NCBI GenBank assembly: GCA_963772445.1
Contig: CAVYXK010000015.1
Location: 310,001 to 374,000 of the forward strand
Direction of reading: 5' to 3'
Length of the DNA stretch: 64,000 bases
Origin: CAVYXK01 sp963772445
GTDB lineage: Bacteria > Pseudomonadota > Alphaproteobacteria > Acetobacterales > Acetobacteraceae
Below, piece after piece: positions 18,993 to 28,467 of the stretch; the first letter of the stretch is position 1; each line of letters begins with the position of its first letter. Under the pieces are notes generated by a model. That model made no database searches. It was given only the letters and a program-made list of their open reading frames with translations, and was not told the origin of the DNA. Position numbers and translations under genes: made by a program.

Positions 18993-19298
18993 AAGCGGCG
19001 ATCCACGATGAGACCTTCCGAATGCGGGGCAACGTCCGGAAGCAGACGCTTTGATCAACACTCAGCCACGAGCTCTGCCCGGCAGCCTGAACGAAGAGAT
19101 CGGTTAGGCCCTGGAGCGCGGCGAGCTGGAAATCGGGCTATGCCAGGATGCTGATCTCTGTTAGAGCGTCGCTGGTCACCATTGTCAGTATCGCCCGAAG
19201 AGTGTCGGTTTTGCTCGCCGACCCGCATCGTGGGCCAGGCGGGTATATTTCCCATGTCAGAGGCGTTCGGCTTCCAATCAGTGAAAAGGATCACGGAC
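18993..19298. other. intergenic, no gene recognised
   Basis: A 306-base gap between the MarR remnant and the hydrolase. A few codons (LERGELEIGYARML) faintly recall an EAL-domain start but are too short to call. Confidence 0.3.
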
Positions 19299-20042
19299 AT
19301 GCCTACGATCACCACCAAGGACGGCACCGAAATTTTCTACAAGGACTGGGGCACGGGTCAGCCCATCGTGTTCAGCCATGGGTGGCCGCTCTCGGCGGAC
19401 GATTGGGACGCACAGATGTTCTTCTTCCTTGGCAAGGGCTTCCGTGTGATCGCACATGACCGGCGCGGCCATGGCCGCTCCACCCAGACTGGCGGCGGCC
19501 ATGACATGGATCATTATGCCGACGACCTCGCGGCATTGACTGCGCATCTTGATCTGAAGGATGCGGTGCATGTCGGCCACTCCACCGGTGGCGGTGAAGT
19601 GGTGCACTACCTGGCGCGCCACGGCGAAAGCCGGGTGGCAAAAGCGGCGATCATCAGCGCGGTGCCGCCGCTGATGGTGAAGACGGCGGCCAATCCGGGC
19701 GGGCTGCCGAAGGAGGTTTTTGACGGATTGCAGGCGCAGCTCGCTGCCAACCGTGCTCAGTTCTATTACGATGTGCCGGCTGGGCCGTTCTATGGCTATA
19801 ACCGGCCCGGCGCGAAGCCCTCACAGGGCGTGATCTGGAACTGGTGGCGCCAGGGTATGATGGGCGGTGCCAAGGCGCATTATGACGGCATCGTCGCCTT
19901 CTCCCAGACCGACTTCACCGAGGACCTGAAGAAGATCACGGTGCCGGTGCTGGTGATGCACGGCGATGACGACCAGATCGTGCCTTATGCCGATGCGGCG
20001 CCGCTGTCGGCAAAGCTGCTGAGAAATGGCACCTTGAAAACC

Positions 20043-21592
20043 GTTACTGCCCAGGTAGCGCGGTCGGATCACCCGGATCGGAGTTGTGAAAGCAGACGGT
20101 CTGGATCGCCGGTCAAGGTGGCGAGGATATCCCATCCCTGCTTCCTGGCGGTCGAGAGGACCGAACGGATCACCGCGAAGTGCTTGGCGCCATCGTCGGA
20201 GCGGAAGCCGCCGGAGATCTTCTGCCGCAGCTTCATCATCCGTCCATCCCGCTCCGCCAGGTTGTTGGTGAAGGGTACCCGCGGATCGGTGAGGAAGCGG
20301 AGCACGTCCTGCTTGTGCGTGCTGAGGCGCAGCAACAGATTGTGGCCGACGCGTCGTGGCGGCCGACCTCGCGGTCTGGTCTTGGTCAGCGCGGGCTGCG
20401 CTTCATGGAATGCCAGGCCGTCGGCGACAATGGCGTCGTACCGCCGTTCGATCAGGGCAATCAGTCCCGGCTTCAGCGGCGCATCCTGTTCGCGGGCGAG
20501 GTTCACGGCATGGCAGGCACGCCGCAGCAGCCGTTGCATCCGGCGCGCCCAGTCCTCCTTCTCGATCTCGACCAGCGCCTTCAGTTCGCGCAAGTGGTGG
20601 GCATTGCACGGCGCATGCAGCACGCCTTTCAGGGTGTAGTAGGGCTTCCAGTGGTCGTGCACGACCACGCCCGTGAGGTTTGCCAGCAGGCTGCCGCGCT
20701 TCGCCGCGACCCGATAGAAGGTCAGCAGCATGGTCGAGGCGATGTGCAGCCACTGCGTCTTGCCGCCAATCCGGAACCCGGTCTCGTCCAGGTGCTTGAC
20801 CGGTGCCGCGGCCACGCGATCGCGCACCGCCTCGGCAAAGCCCAGGAAGCGTTCGGCACAATCCTGGCTGATCCGGGCGATGGTGGCCGTGACCAGATGC
20901 ACACCGAACAGATCGGCCATCAGCGCAGCCAGACGCTTCTCCGGCAGTAACTGAGAGTGCAGCAGATAGAGCACGAAGGCGCCGATCCGTTTGCCGTATT
21001 GCACCGGCGCGGCCAGCCAATCGGGGAACGCCGCACGCGTCTGACTACCGCAAGCCGCACAGCGGCAGCCATGGGCGCGATGCTCGGTGACGACCAGCGG
21101 CTGCGGTTCGGGCAGATCGAACACCTGCCGGGCGACAAAGTCGGTTGCCATCGCCTCGGTCAGCAGCGCGCCGCACGCGGCACAGCTCGGCGGATAGTGG
21201 TCGATGACCGCATCAGGCGTCTCGCTCCGGCGCAGCGTCTCGCCCGGATGGCCCTGCTGCCCACCGGGCTTCTTGCCGGACGGTTGCCGCAGGCCACTGG
21301 TCCGCGGCGTCTTCTTCAGTCCGTCGCTGGATGGCGGCTTGCCGCTGTTGCTGCTGTTCAGTCCGAGACGGCGCTCCAACTCGGTAATGCGCGCCTCTTG
21401 CGCCAACAGCAGCGCGATGAGGTCGTCCTTCGAAAGCTGGTTGAGCGCGGCGCGATCCACCAACTCCTTGGAATCGGGCCGCCGAAGTCACATCAACCAA
21501 AATCTTCATCCGGCTCCAGCTCCGGCGCCACACCCCCCCAAACCGCCAGCCTGCTTGTTCGGGACGGCCTGGTTGAGGACCTGGGCAGTTAC
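20043..21592 (-). mobile_element. IS66-family element, tnpC only (ISBst12-like)
   Basis: Inverted ends GTTACTGCCCAGGT (left, 20043) and GTAACTGCCCAGGT (right, reverse complement from 21592). Flanking 8-bp target duplications TGAAAACC (20035-20042) and GGAAAACC (21593-21600) differ at one base. The 1550-bp element has a single transposase gene and no tnpA/tnpB, as in the ISBst12 subgroup. It is inserted in the hydrolase gene at 19299. Confidence 0.93.
20069..21463 (-). CDS. IS66-family transposase (TnpC)
   Basis: 464 residues. An N-terminal leucine-zipper-like segment (LIALLLAQEARITELERRLG) precedes the SNSGKPPSSDG motif typical of IS66 transposases. A zinc-finger region with CAACGALL and CRCAACGSQ follows, then the DDE core: D in VKHLDETGFRIGGK, D in VVVHDHWKPYY, E in FTNNLAERDGRMMK. 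The C-terminal IS66_C-like segment contains VIRSVLSTARKQGWDIL. It is intact, so this copy may be active. Start ATG 21463. Confidence 0.95.
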   Translation of the reverse strand: MVDRAALNQLSKDDLIALLLAQEARITELERRLGLNSSNSGKPPSSDGLKKTPRTSGLRQPSGKKPGGQQGHPGETLRRSETPDAVIDHYPPSCAACGALLTEAMATDFVARQVFDLPEPQPLVVTEHRAHGCRCAACGSQTRAAFPDWLAAPVQYGKRIGAFVLYLLHSQLLPEKRLAALMADLFGVHLVTATIARISQDCAERFLGFAEAVRDRVAAAPVKHLDETGFRIGGKTQWLHIASTMLLTFYRVAAKRGSLLANLTGVVVHDHWKPYYTLKGVLHAPCNAHHLRELKALVEIEKEDWARRMQRLLRRACHAVNLAREQDAPLKPGLIALIERRYDAIVADGLAFHEAQPALTKTRPRGRPPRRVGHNLLLRLSTHKQDVLRFLTDPRVPFTNNLAERDGRMMKLRQKISGGFRSDDGAKHFAVIRSVLSTARKQGWDILATLTGDPDRLLSQLRSG

Positions 21593-21813
21593 GGAAAACC
21601 TATAAAGGCTTTCCACACGGCATGCCCACCACCGAGGCCGATACCATTAACGCCGACCTGTTGACTTTCATTCAACGCTAGAAATTGCGCGGTGCCGGGA
21701 CGTCAATCGCGGGTTGTGGGTTTGCCGCGCTTTCCTGGCTGACCTTACGGCTGGAACCGCCTTGGCGCGTTCCGGTGCCAATGCGGCGGCTCTCAGCGCC
21801 TTTGCGTAGGTTG

Positions 21814-22009
21814 TCGCCGACAGACACGCCTCGATGCCACGCAGGCTCTCACGATAGGTGATCTGGGCAAATGCCATCACCTGATACTGAGCGGCGCAGG
21901 GCAGCGTCCGCACGGCTCGGTTGCCGTGATAGCCTGCAACAATCCGATCGAACGTGCTCCACGGCAGAAAATCCATCAGCTGCGCGAAAAGCGTCTTGCC
22001 GGTGTTCAT
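21814..22009 (-). pseudogene. IS4-type transposase fragment (DUF4372 N-terminus)
   Basis: Starts MNTGKTLFAQLMDFLPWSTF at 22009 and continues RTLPCAAQYQVMAFAQITYR, ESLRGIEACLSA: the DUF4372 N-terminal domain of IS4-group transposases. Similarity ends abruptly after about 65 residues. No catalytic domain remains. It lies immediately downstream of the hydrolase stop. Confidence 0.8.
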
Positions 22010-22460
22010 GGCCTGGGCCCCCCGCGTATCGTCGGGGAGGGCCGTCACGGGATCAAATCCGCTCCGGCAACGAACTGCCAAAATCCCTTATGCCACCGCG
22101 ACTTTTGGGAAATCCTGGCTCAGCGAACCGGACAGCAGTGAAGGCACAACACTTTGGGCGTATGCATGTGCCGCGAGGTCGGTGGGCGCGTTGACACCTT
22201 TCGGGCATTATCAGTTAGCACATATCCCTAACTCGAAGCTTATGCGATCGCCTGCCGGCTATGTCCGTTAGTCCCGGGCAGAAACGGCCACATGACCAAC
22301 CGGATTGGAACCAGGCCGATCCCGTAGAGTGGAGGCATTCGATGAGGGCCACTGACAGATCGATTAACGATGGTGGCTGCGGGAGTTGCGCCGGCGTACG
22401 GCACCGAGACGGCGCTGCGGGTTGTACGGGCTCGACGGGTTGACGCCGAAATCAACGATC
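22010..22460. other. intergenic, no gene recognised
   Basis: A 451-base stretch with small overlapping frames but no recognisable protein. TTGACACCTTTCGGGCATTA at 22191 resembles a -35 box with an AT-richer stretch after it, weakly promoter-like. Confidence 0.3.
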
Positions 22461-24805
22461 TCAACGCAGTGCTGCGGCCAGTTGTGACTGGAACCTGCGT
22501 GCCACGGGCCCTGGCGGAGCCGAGCATCGGTGATTTTGGCGCGCGGCGACCTCTCCCGCGAGAGCGGGAGAGGTGAGATGGCACCACTCGGCCCATGCGT
22601 GGCGAACCGCTGTCCCTAGATTGCGGCCGAATTGTGCCGCATCGCAGAGCGGACTCGCCTTCGCCCGAGCGCGCAGGCCGACGCGCAGGTTCGCCAGACC
22701 ATCAAGATCGCTCGCCTTGGCGACCGCTAGTGCCACATAATCCTCCAGGTCGCGCGCGACCCAGTCTGCCAGGCCCACGTTGCTCAAGTGACTCGTCGAA
22801 TGCCGGGACGCGAAGGTCTCGCCGGGCAGTGTTACGGTGGGGACGCCCATCCATAGCGCCTCGCAGGTGGTGAGCCCGCCCGAATAGGGGAACGGATCCA
22901 GCACAAGATCGATCTGGTTGTATTCCGCCATGAACTCCCGATGCGGCGAGCTGCCGCGGAGCTCCACCTGCTCTGGGACGATGCCGAGTTGAGCGAACTC
23001 CAGGCGCACCCTGGCGACGCTCTCCGGCTCGGAGAACTGGTAGGTCTTCAGCACGAGTTTCGCGGACGGGACCAGTCCCAGGATTCGGGCCCATGTGCCG
23101 ATGACCTCCGGTGTCACTTTCGCCAGGTTGTTGAAGCAGCCGAAGGTCACGAAGCCGTTCGTTGCGGCGGGCAACGGGCCGACATCCGGCGCATAGGCTG
23201 GCGGGCTGTAGCACACGTAACCATCGGGGAGGCGAAGGATCCGTTCGCTGTAATATTGCTCCAGCTCCGGCGGTGTTCCCATCGGTCGGATATGAACCAG
23301 TCGATCTCGGCAAGGCCCGTGGAGTGGGTCTGCATCCCCACCCACTTCACCTGCACCGGCGCCGGCCGATAGGCGCAGGCTGTCATCCGCCCGGAATCTC
23401 CGTAGCCGCCGAGATCGATCCGCACGTCGATCTGCTGCTCCCGTGCCAGCCGCGTAAGCGCGGGATCGTCGAGCAGGTCGATCTCGTGCCAGCCGGCGGC
23501 AATTGCCCGGAACCGGCGCGCGATCGTATCGGATGCGGCGTTCTGCGCCAGGCAGACGATCTCGAACTGCGCCGGGTCCAGCGCTTCAAACCCGGCGATG
23601 GTCAGCCATCCGACCGGGTGTGCCCTCAGCGAGCCGGACAGCAGTCCGAGCCGCACCTTCCGTGCCGGATCGGGCGCGTTGGCGAACTCCGGCATCGGCG
23701 CGCGCGGCAGGCGGGCGCCGAAGTCTTGAAGTGCGGCGAGGAGATTCGCGCCGCTCGTTCCGGCTCGATACGCCAGGGCGTTCGCCAGCGTACGCCGGGC
23801 GAGCGGCATCGCCGGATCGAGTGCAATCGCCTGGCGGGCTGCGGCTTCTCCTTCGGCCTGGCGGCCCAAGGAGACCAACACGACGGCGAGATTGCACAGC
23901 ACGCTTGGATCGGGGCCATGATCCTGTAGGATCGTTTCCAATTTGCTCCGCGCCGCGGCATGGCGCTGCAACCGCATCAGGACGGCGGCGTGGTCGTTGC
24001 GCAGCGCGTGGTCGCCGGGTTCGAGCTCGGCGGCGCGGCGCAACATCGCCTCGGCTTCGCGCAGCCGGTTGGCGCGGGCGAGCAGGCGGCCGGCGAGCAT
24101 CGCCGGGCCGGGTGCATCGGGTGCGAGGGCGCATGCGGTTTCCAATGCATCGATCGCTTCGCTGCGCCGCCCGAGCCGTTCCAGCGCCAGTCCTCTGGCG
24201 GCGAGGACGGCGGGGTTGAGCGGATCGGCCTCGGCGCTTCGGTCGAGACGCGCCAGCTCGGCCTCTAGGGTGCCGGCGGCCTGTGCCGCTTCGACCAGGT
24301 GCAGTGCGTAGCTCAGCATCGCGGGGGCAAGGTGGTGGGCTTCGCCGAATGCGGCTTCCGCTGCCTCCCATTCTCTGGTCAGCATCAGCGCGAGGCCCAG
24401 TGCGTCCCATGCTTCAGCGCGGTCCGGATTGATAGTGACGCAACGCCATAACAACGGCTGCGCCGCGGCCCCGTCGCCGCGTTGGATCATCAGCGCGGCC
24501 GATCCGACCAGGGCCTCTTCGCGACGTGGGTTGATCTCCAGCACGGCCGTGTAGGCGTGCTCGGCGGCCGATGCGTCGCCTGCGCGACGGAGGCTTTCGG
24601 CGAGGCGCAGCTTTGGTTCGTCCCAGTCGGGCAGCAGCGTTGCCAATTCGCGCATGAGGCGGCGCGCTTGTTCGCCGTCGCCCGCCCGATTCTCGGCAAT
24701 CGCCAGGTTCAGCATCGTCACCGGCGAGCGGTCGCCACGGGCGCAGGCGGCGCGAAGGCAGGCAAGCGCCTCGGCGTGGCCGAGGCGGTCCAGGTCAGGG
24801 AGCAT
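22461..24805 (-). pseudogene. TPR/O-GlcNAc-transferase-like glycosyltransferase (FlmG-like), frameshifted
   Basis: From ATG 24805 (MLPDLDRLGHAEALACLRAA) the first about 350 residues are TPR repeats (e.g. AWDALGLALMLTREWEAAEA). The GT41 catalytic region follows: KVRLGLLSGSLRAHPVGWL, ARRFRAIAAGWHEIDLLDD, DVRIDLGGYGDSGR and VQVKWVGMQTHSTGLAEIDW. Near 23276 a one-base deletion shifts the frame. The C-terminal Rossmann half continues as TPPELEQYYSERILRLPDGY, FGCFNNLAKVTPEVIGTWAR, DPFPYSGGLTTCEALWMGVP and HLSNVGLADWVARDL. Restored length is 781 aa, including a tail read from palindromic repeat copy 4 (LTSPALAGEV). Its position in the flagellin locus suggests flagellin glycosylation, as for Caulobacter FlmG; that is inference. 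It overlaps the upstream methyltransferase stop by 11 bases. Confidence 0.82.
22548..22578. repeat. palindromic CTCTCCC repeat, copy 4
   Basis: ACCTCTCCCGCGAGAGCGGG then AGAGGT: a near-perfect palindrome. On the minus strand it is read by the extended OGT-like frame as LTSPALAGEV, implying that the native stop codon is nearby and was lost. Confidence 0.6.
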
Positions 24806-26243
24806 CGGTCCGGCGCTGCAGAACGGCGAGCAGCCCCGCAACGTGCTTGTCGGCTTCGTTGCGCACGATTTGGTTCTCGAGCGCCAGGATGGAGAGGCCG
24901 GCTGCTTCGGAGGCTGCTAGCAGATACGCGGCGCGGTGGGCGTAGCGTCCCTGCGGGCCGAGCTCCCAGTTGCGCTCGTCTGTCGACGCGGAAGCAGCGA
25001 ACTCCTCCGCCGAGGCCACGAACAGCCCGCCGGGTTGCAGCCGTCGTGCCGCCGCCGACATCAGCTCGTCGAGCGCGCCGAAGTAGCACAACACGTCGGC
25101 TGCCAGGATCAGTGCGAACGGCGGGCCGTCCTGCGCCAGGAAAGCCATGATGTCCGCTTCGTGCAATGCAGCGTACAGGCCTTTCGACGCAGCCTTGGCC
25201 AGCATGTTGGCGGAGATGTCCGCCCCGATCAGCGGGCCGAGGGGCAGATCCGAGAGAGCGACGGCCACCAGTCCTGTGCCGCAGCCGAGATCTAGCACTG
25301 GGCCGAGCGGGCCGTCGGTAGGGAACGTCACATGGCGCAGCAGAGCGGCGCGGATCGCACCGGGAATGCGGTAGCCCAACGAGATGAGATGCGCTTCGAA
25401 CCGATCAGCATAGCCGTCGAATACAGCCTTTAGATACTCGACGGATGCGCGCGCGGGCTGGGGCAGCGACCCAGATGCGGCCCCGAGATGGCGCAGATAA
25501 GGATCGTCCGGTCCGAGCTTCACCGCTTCCGCGTACGCCTCCGCTGCCTCGTCACAACGTCCGAGCTTCGACAGCGCGTGCGCCTTCAGTCCGAACAGAC
25601 AGGCATCCGCAATCCCGTTGCGACGCGCCGCTTCCGCGAGGGTCACCGCGTCCTCGAACTGCCGTCGCCGGACGGCGAGCAGTACCGCGTCGTGGCGCAA
25701 CTCCGCCGAGCCGGGTGTGGCGGTGATGCCGGCGTCCAGAGCGGCCGCGGCTGCGTCCGGATCGCCCGCCGCCGCCTGTGCGGCAGCGAGCGCACGGCAA
25801 AACACGGGATCGGCGGGCGAGGCCGCTACTGCCTCCTGCAGGCAGCGCACCGCTTCGGCCGGGCGACCCAGATCGGTCAGCAGTGCGCCGAGCATCGCTT
25901 TGCCGGCCGGATCAGCCGGATCCAGCACGACTGCTTCGGCGGCATCGTGGACGGCGCCGGTCGGATCGCCCAATTGGTGCCTGAGTTGCGCGCGCCGTCG
26001 GTACAGCGTGGCCTCAGAAGGGGTGGTGGCAAGCCCGGCATTGAGCTCGGCCATTGCGGAATTGAGCCGGCCTTCGCGCATGGCCAACAGCGCCGCCAAT
26101 TCGAACAACTGAGGGGACGGCGGGGCAAGACGGCGCAGGGCGGCCAGCATGGGGCGGGCAGCGCCGGTCCGTCCGGCGGCGATCAGCTCTGATAGTTGCC
26201 GGGTGAGGGCAACCGGGTCGGGCGAAGCGAGCAGGACTTCCAT
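24795..26243 (-). CDS. TPR-repeat SAM-dependent methyltransferase
   Basis: 482 residues from ATG 26243 (MEVLLASPDPVALTRQLSEL). The first about 270 residues are TPR-like helical repeats (EAVRCLQEAVAASPADPVFC, DEAAEAYAEAVKLGPDDPYL). A class I methyltransferase domain follows with motif I VLDLGCGTGLVAVALSD, motif II GADISANMLAKA and motif IV ILAADVLCYFGAL. This TPR-methyltransferase architecture is related to CheR/MT-A-like and flagellin-modifying proteins. The frame is open upstream into the DUF1217-like gene because that gene is frameshifted; 26243 is where family similarity starts. The stop overlaps the glycosyltransferase start, so the two are translationally coupled. Target probably protein or glycan in flagellar modification (inference). 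Confidence 0.82.
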   Translation of the reverse strand: MEVLLASPDPVALTRQLSELIAAGRTGAARPMLAALRRLAPPSPQLFELAALLAMREGRLNSAMAELNAGLATTPSEATLYRRRAQLRHQLGDPTGAVHDAAEAVVLDPADPAGKAMLGALLTDLGRPAEAVRCLQEAVAASPADPVFCRALAAAQAAAGDPDAAAAALDAGITATPGSAELRHDAVLLAVRRRQFEDAVTLAEAARRNGIADACLFGLKAHALSKLGRCDEAAEAYAEAVKLGPDDPYLRHLGAASGSLPQPARASVEYLKAVFDGYADRFEAHLISLGYRIPGAIRAALLRHVTFPTDGPLGPVLDLGCGTGLVAVALSDLPLGPLIGADISANMLAKAASKGLYAALHEADIMAFLAQDGPPFALILAADVLCYFGALDELMSAAARRLQPGGLFVASAEEFAASASTDERNWELGPQGRYAHRAAYLLAASEAAGLSILALENQIVRNEADKHVAGLLAVLQRRTDAP

Positions 26244-26277
26244 TGAGGCTCCTTTTGAGCCGGTGATCGATCGCGCC

Positions 26278-26732
26278 TCAGACGACCAGCCCTTGCGCCT
26301 GGACGGCGAGGGCTTCGAGGTTTGGCGTGGAGTGGTGGTCTTAGAGCTGCTGGATTCGGCGATCAGATATTGCTGCGCGATTTGCTGGGCGTAGTTCGGG
26401 TCCTTCAGCTTGCTGATGTCGACCTTCGAGATAATCGCGTTCTCCTGCGCCTTCTTGAGCAATTGCTGGGGGCTGGTCGCGGTCTGCACTGCTTTGGTGA
26501 AGGCCGCGATTTCGCGCTGAACGGCCGACTCTTGCGATGTCGCCTTGATCTCCTGCGTCTCGTCCTTCTGGGCCTGCGTTAGCGCGTTGACTGGGTTCTG
26601 CGTCGATGCACTGGTGGCCTGCGCGCTGGTTCCATCCAGGATCGAAAGCAGGCTGCCCGTCGCGTTCGACGTGGAATCCGAGACAATCCCGGCGAACAGC
26701 GACGGCAGATAGCCGCTGATCGTGCCGCTCAT
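26278..26732 (-). pseudogene. DUF1217-like flagellar-locus protein, shortened and frameshifted
   Basis: ATG 26732 gives MSGTISGYLPSLFAGIVSDS, then a Ser/Thr-rich linker and AVQREIAAFTKAVQTATSPQ. It passes directly to AIISKVDISKLKDPNYAQQI and AQQYLIAESSSS, which in related DUF1217 proteins lie far apart, so about 130 central residues appear to be missing. Near 26328 one base has been lost: the expected end PNLEALAVQAQGLVV lies in the next frame and stops at 26278. Without that stop the frame runs into the methyltransferase. It begins one base beyond the flaF stop. Function in flagellar assembly is unknown. Confidence 0.65.
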
Positions 26733-26733
26733 G

Positions 26734-27073
26734 TCAGGCGTCGCCGGACAGGCCGGCGGCGATGCTCTCGTTGATCGAGATCAGAAAATCGAGGTCGGGT
26801 TTGTCCCGATCCATCACGCGCTGCACCGCCATCGCGACGGAAATGATCGAGCCGCGCAGCGGGGCGGGCAGGGGGTTGGCCGGATCGGACAGCAGACCGA
26901 CTACGGTGGTCCAGAGCCGGCAGTTATCGGCGAGTGCACGGGCACGAGGGATCGCGCCGGCCGCGCGGGCCGCGCGCAAGGCGCCGTTCACGTACCGGAA
27001 CACGTCCGCCTGCTGATCGCGAAGGCTGCGATGGGATGCTTGCCGCCTGGTAGGCGCGGGCAGCCTGCATCAT
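26734..27073 (-). pseudogene. flaF: flagellar biosynthesis regulator FlaF, 4-base insertion
   Basis: The ATG at 27073 overlaps the flbT stop as ATGA. The start reads MMQAARAYQAAS, then the frame is lost by an apparent four-base insertion around 27037-27042. It resumes as HRSLRDQQADVFRYVNGALR, with ADNCRLWTTVVGLLSDPANP, PAPLRGSIISVAMAVQRVMD and DLDFLISINESIAAGLSGDA. These are characteristic FlaF segments, and the corrected length (111 aa) is normal. FlaF is needed for flagellin synthesis/secretion in alphaproteobacteria and opposes FlbT. If the shift is real the cell may be non-motile. Confidence 0.82.
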
Positions 27074-27522
27074 GGTCTGCATGTCATGCCATCCTTTTTG
27101 GATGCTGCGCTCATCGTGCGCGTGCTCGCTGCGCCGCCCATCACAGCGTCCTCATGCCGGATGATTCGGCGCACCAGCTTGAGAGCCCGGTAGCACTCAT
27201 CCGCCTCGGCCGCCGCAAGGGCGTCGTCGAGGATCTCGCGTGCGAGCCGGGAGGTGGTGGCCTGCTTGAACTCACTGATCAAGTCACGAGCGGAGATCAG
27301 GCTGCGCGCCCGTTCCTCCTGGGTGCCGATATAGGCGGTCTGCAGGGCGAAGTAGATGCGTCGCGCAGGGGTGTGCGCCTGATCAGGGGGCATGATCTGC
27401 TTGCCGAACAGGAACCGCGCCCGGGCCGTGAGCTCGATGCGCGATTTGGTGCGGAAGCGGATCGGAGCCCCATTGACGATCATCAGGTCGCCCGGACGCA
27501 GCTCCAGAACAAGGTTCGACAT
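27070..27522 (-). CDS. flbT: flagellar biosynthesis repressor FlbT
   Basis: 150 residues starting MSNLVLELRPGDLMIVNGAP. The FlbT pattern continues with IRFRTKSRIELTARARFLFG, IMPPDQAHTPARRIYFALQT, and AREILDDALAAAEADECYRA followed by LKLVRRIIRHE. FlbT binds the 5' untranslated region of flagellin mRNA and promotes its decay until the hook is complete (established in Caulobacter). It lies 87 bases downstream of fliC on the same strand and is coupled to flaF. Its C-terminal tail (STRTMSAASKKDGMTCRP) is slightly longer than usual. Confidence 0.93.
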   Translation of the reverse strand: MSNLVLELRPGDLMIVNGAPIRFRTKSRIELTARARFLFGKQIMPPDQAHTPARRIYFALQTAYIGTQEERARSLISARDLISEFKQATTSRLAREILDDALAAAEADECYRALKLVRRIIRHEDAVMGGAASTRTMSAASKKDGMTCRP

Positions 27523-27568
27523 CCTACCCCTGTCTATGCGAGGCGACGCAGGCGGAGGGCGGGGCCGA

Positions 27569-27601
27569 CGCCGGGGCGTTTGCTCATCATCCGCCCCGGC
27601 G
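27569..27601 (-). terminator. fliC downstream hairpin
   Basis: Perfect 10-base inverted repeat CGCCGGGGCG (27569-27578) and CGCCCCGGCG (27592-27601), just past the fliC stop on its strand. There is no U-run, so it may be a stability/processing hairpin or Rho-aided terminator that lets some readthrough into flbT. Confidence 0.55.
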
Positions 27602-27609
27602 CGACCGCG

Positions 27610-28467
27610 TCAGGCGTTTTTTACGAGCGTCAGCAGCGTGCTCGGCGATTGGTCAGCCAGCGTGAGCGCCTGGGTCGCCAATTGTTGTCGGATCTGCAAC
27701 GACTGGAGCATCGCCAATTCCTGGGGCAGATCGGCGTCAATGAGAGCGCCCAGGCCGCTGTTCAGCGCATCGATCTTGTCGGTGTTGTAGTTGATCTGGT
27801 TGGTGACGTAGTTGGTCGCGGCTCCGTAGCTGTTCAGCTCCGTGCCGACGCTGTTGAATTGGTTGATAAACGTTCCCGTGGCGGTGATCAGCGCCGCGAC
27901 CGTAGCCGCCCCCCCGAGCTGGGTGGTGGTGAAGGCCAAAGAATTATACAGTCCCGACCCGCTGAACGTCGCGATGCTGTAGGTCGAGCCGACCTCGTTG
28001 CGAATCACCGAAACCGTGGAGATGCTGTTGCCCCCGATGTCGTCGATCAGCGACGTGCCGTTGTACGATGAATCCTCGATGTAGCTCTTCAGGTTCGCCA
28101 GGTACGAGTTGTATTGCTGTGCATACTGCGTGCGCTGGTTGCCCGTGGTGTTGCCATTCGATAGCGCAACGAGCACGTCGCGCATGCTGCTCATGAGATT
28201 GGAGATGTCGTTAAGGCTGGATGTCGTGGTAGACAGCAAGCCCTGCGCGCCGCCAAGCTGCTGGTTGGCCGCAGTCAGCGCACTGACATCAGAACGTACC
28301 GACTGCGCCACGGCATAGGCGGCGCCGTCAGACGTTGCGCTAGACACGCGATAGCCGGTCGAGATCTCGTTCTGCGCAGCATTCAACTGCGTGTCGGTCT
28401 GGTCGAGAGACTCAAGCGCGACCATCGCGCCTACGTTGGTGTTAATGGAGTTCAGTGTTCCGGACAT
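27610..28467 (-). CDS. fliC: flagellin
   Basis: 285 residues from ATG 28467, preceded by AAGGAAG. The N-terminal D0/D1 domain carries SINTNVGAMVALESLDQTDT and LNAAQNEISTGYRVSSATSD; the C-terminal D1/D0 domain carries NYVTNQINYNTDKIDALNSG, LGALIDADLPQELAMLQSLQ and IRQQLATQALTLADQSPSTL. The variable centre is short and Ser/Thr/Asn-rich, giving likely glycosylation sites. It is exported by the flagellar type III apparatus without a cleaved signal. The nearby OGT-like enzyme fits flagellin modification. Downstream flbT and flaF act on its mRNA and export. Intact. Confidence 0.95.
   Translation of the reverse strand: MSGTLNSINTNVGAMVALESLDQTDTQLNAAQNEISTGYRVSSATSDGAAYAVAQSVRSDVSALTAANQQLGGAQGLLSTTTSSLNDISNLMSSMRDVLVALSNGNTTGNQRTQYAQQYNSYLANLKSYIEDSSYNGTSLIDDIGGNSISTVSVIRNEVGSTYSIATFSGSGLYNSLAFTTTQLGGAATVAALITATGTFINQFNSVGTELNSYGAATNYVTNQINYNTDKIDALNSGLGALIDADLPQELAMLQSLQIRQQLATQALTLADQSPSTLLTLVKNA

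Larger units (their letters stand above)
19299..21681 (+). pseudogene. alpha/beta hydrolase (non-haem chloroperoxidase-like), split by IS66
   Basis: ATG 19299 (MPTITTKDGTEIFYKDWGTG), with AAGGA nine bases upstream. The 5' part carries FSHGWPLSADDW, DRRGHGRS, the nucleophile elbow GHSTGGGE and MHGDDDQIVPY (catalytic Asp), typical of chloroperoxidase/arylesterase-type hydrolases. At 20042 the frame is cut by the IS66 element. The C-terminus, with the catalytic-histidine region YKGFPHGMPTTEADTINADL, resumes at 21601 and stops at 21681. Removing 20043-21592 plus one 8-bp duplication rejoins ...LKT with YKGFPHG exactly. The gene is inactivated recently: the rest of the sequence is undamaged. Confidence 0.92.

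Noticed and set aside
18993..19298. EAL-domain remnant
   Set aside because: Only about 14 codons resemble it, below what can be supported.
22240..22596. 118-codon minus-strand frame
   Set aside because: Arg/Ser-rich, overlaps the palindromic repeat and the end of the glycosyltransferase frame; no similarity.
26722..28071. 449-codon plus-strand frame across flaF, flbT and fliC
   Set aside because: Opposite to well-supported flagellar genes, which show clear family motifs.
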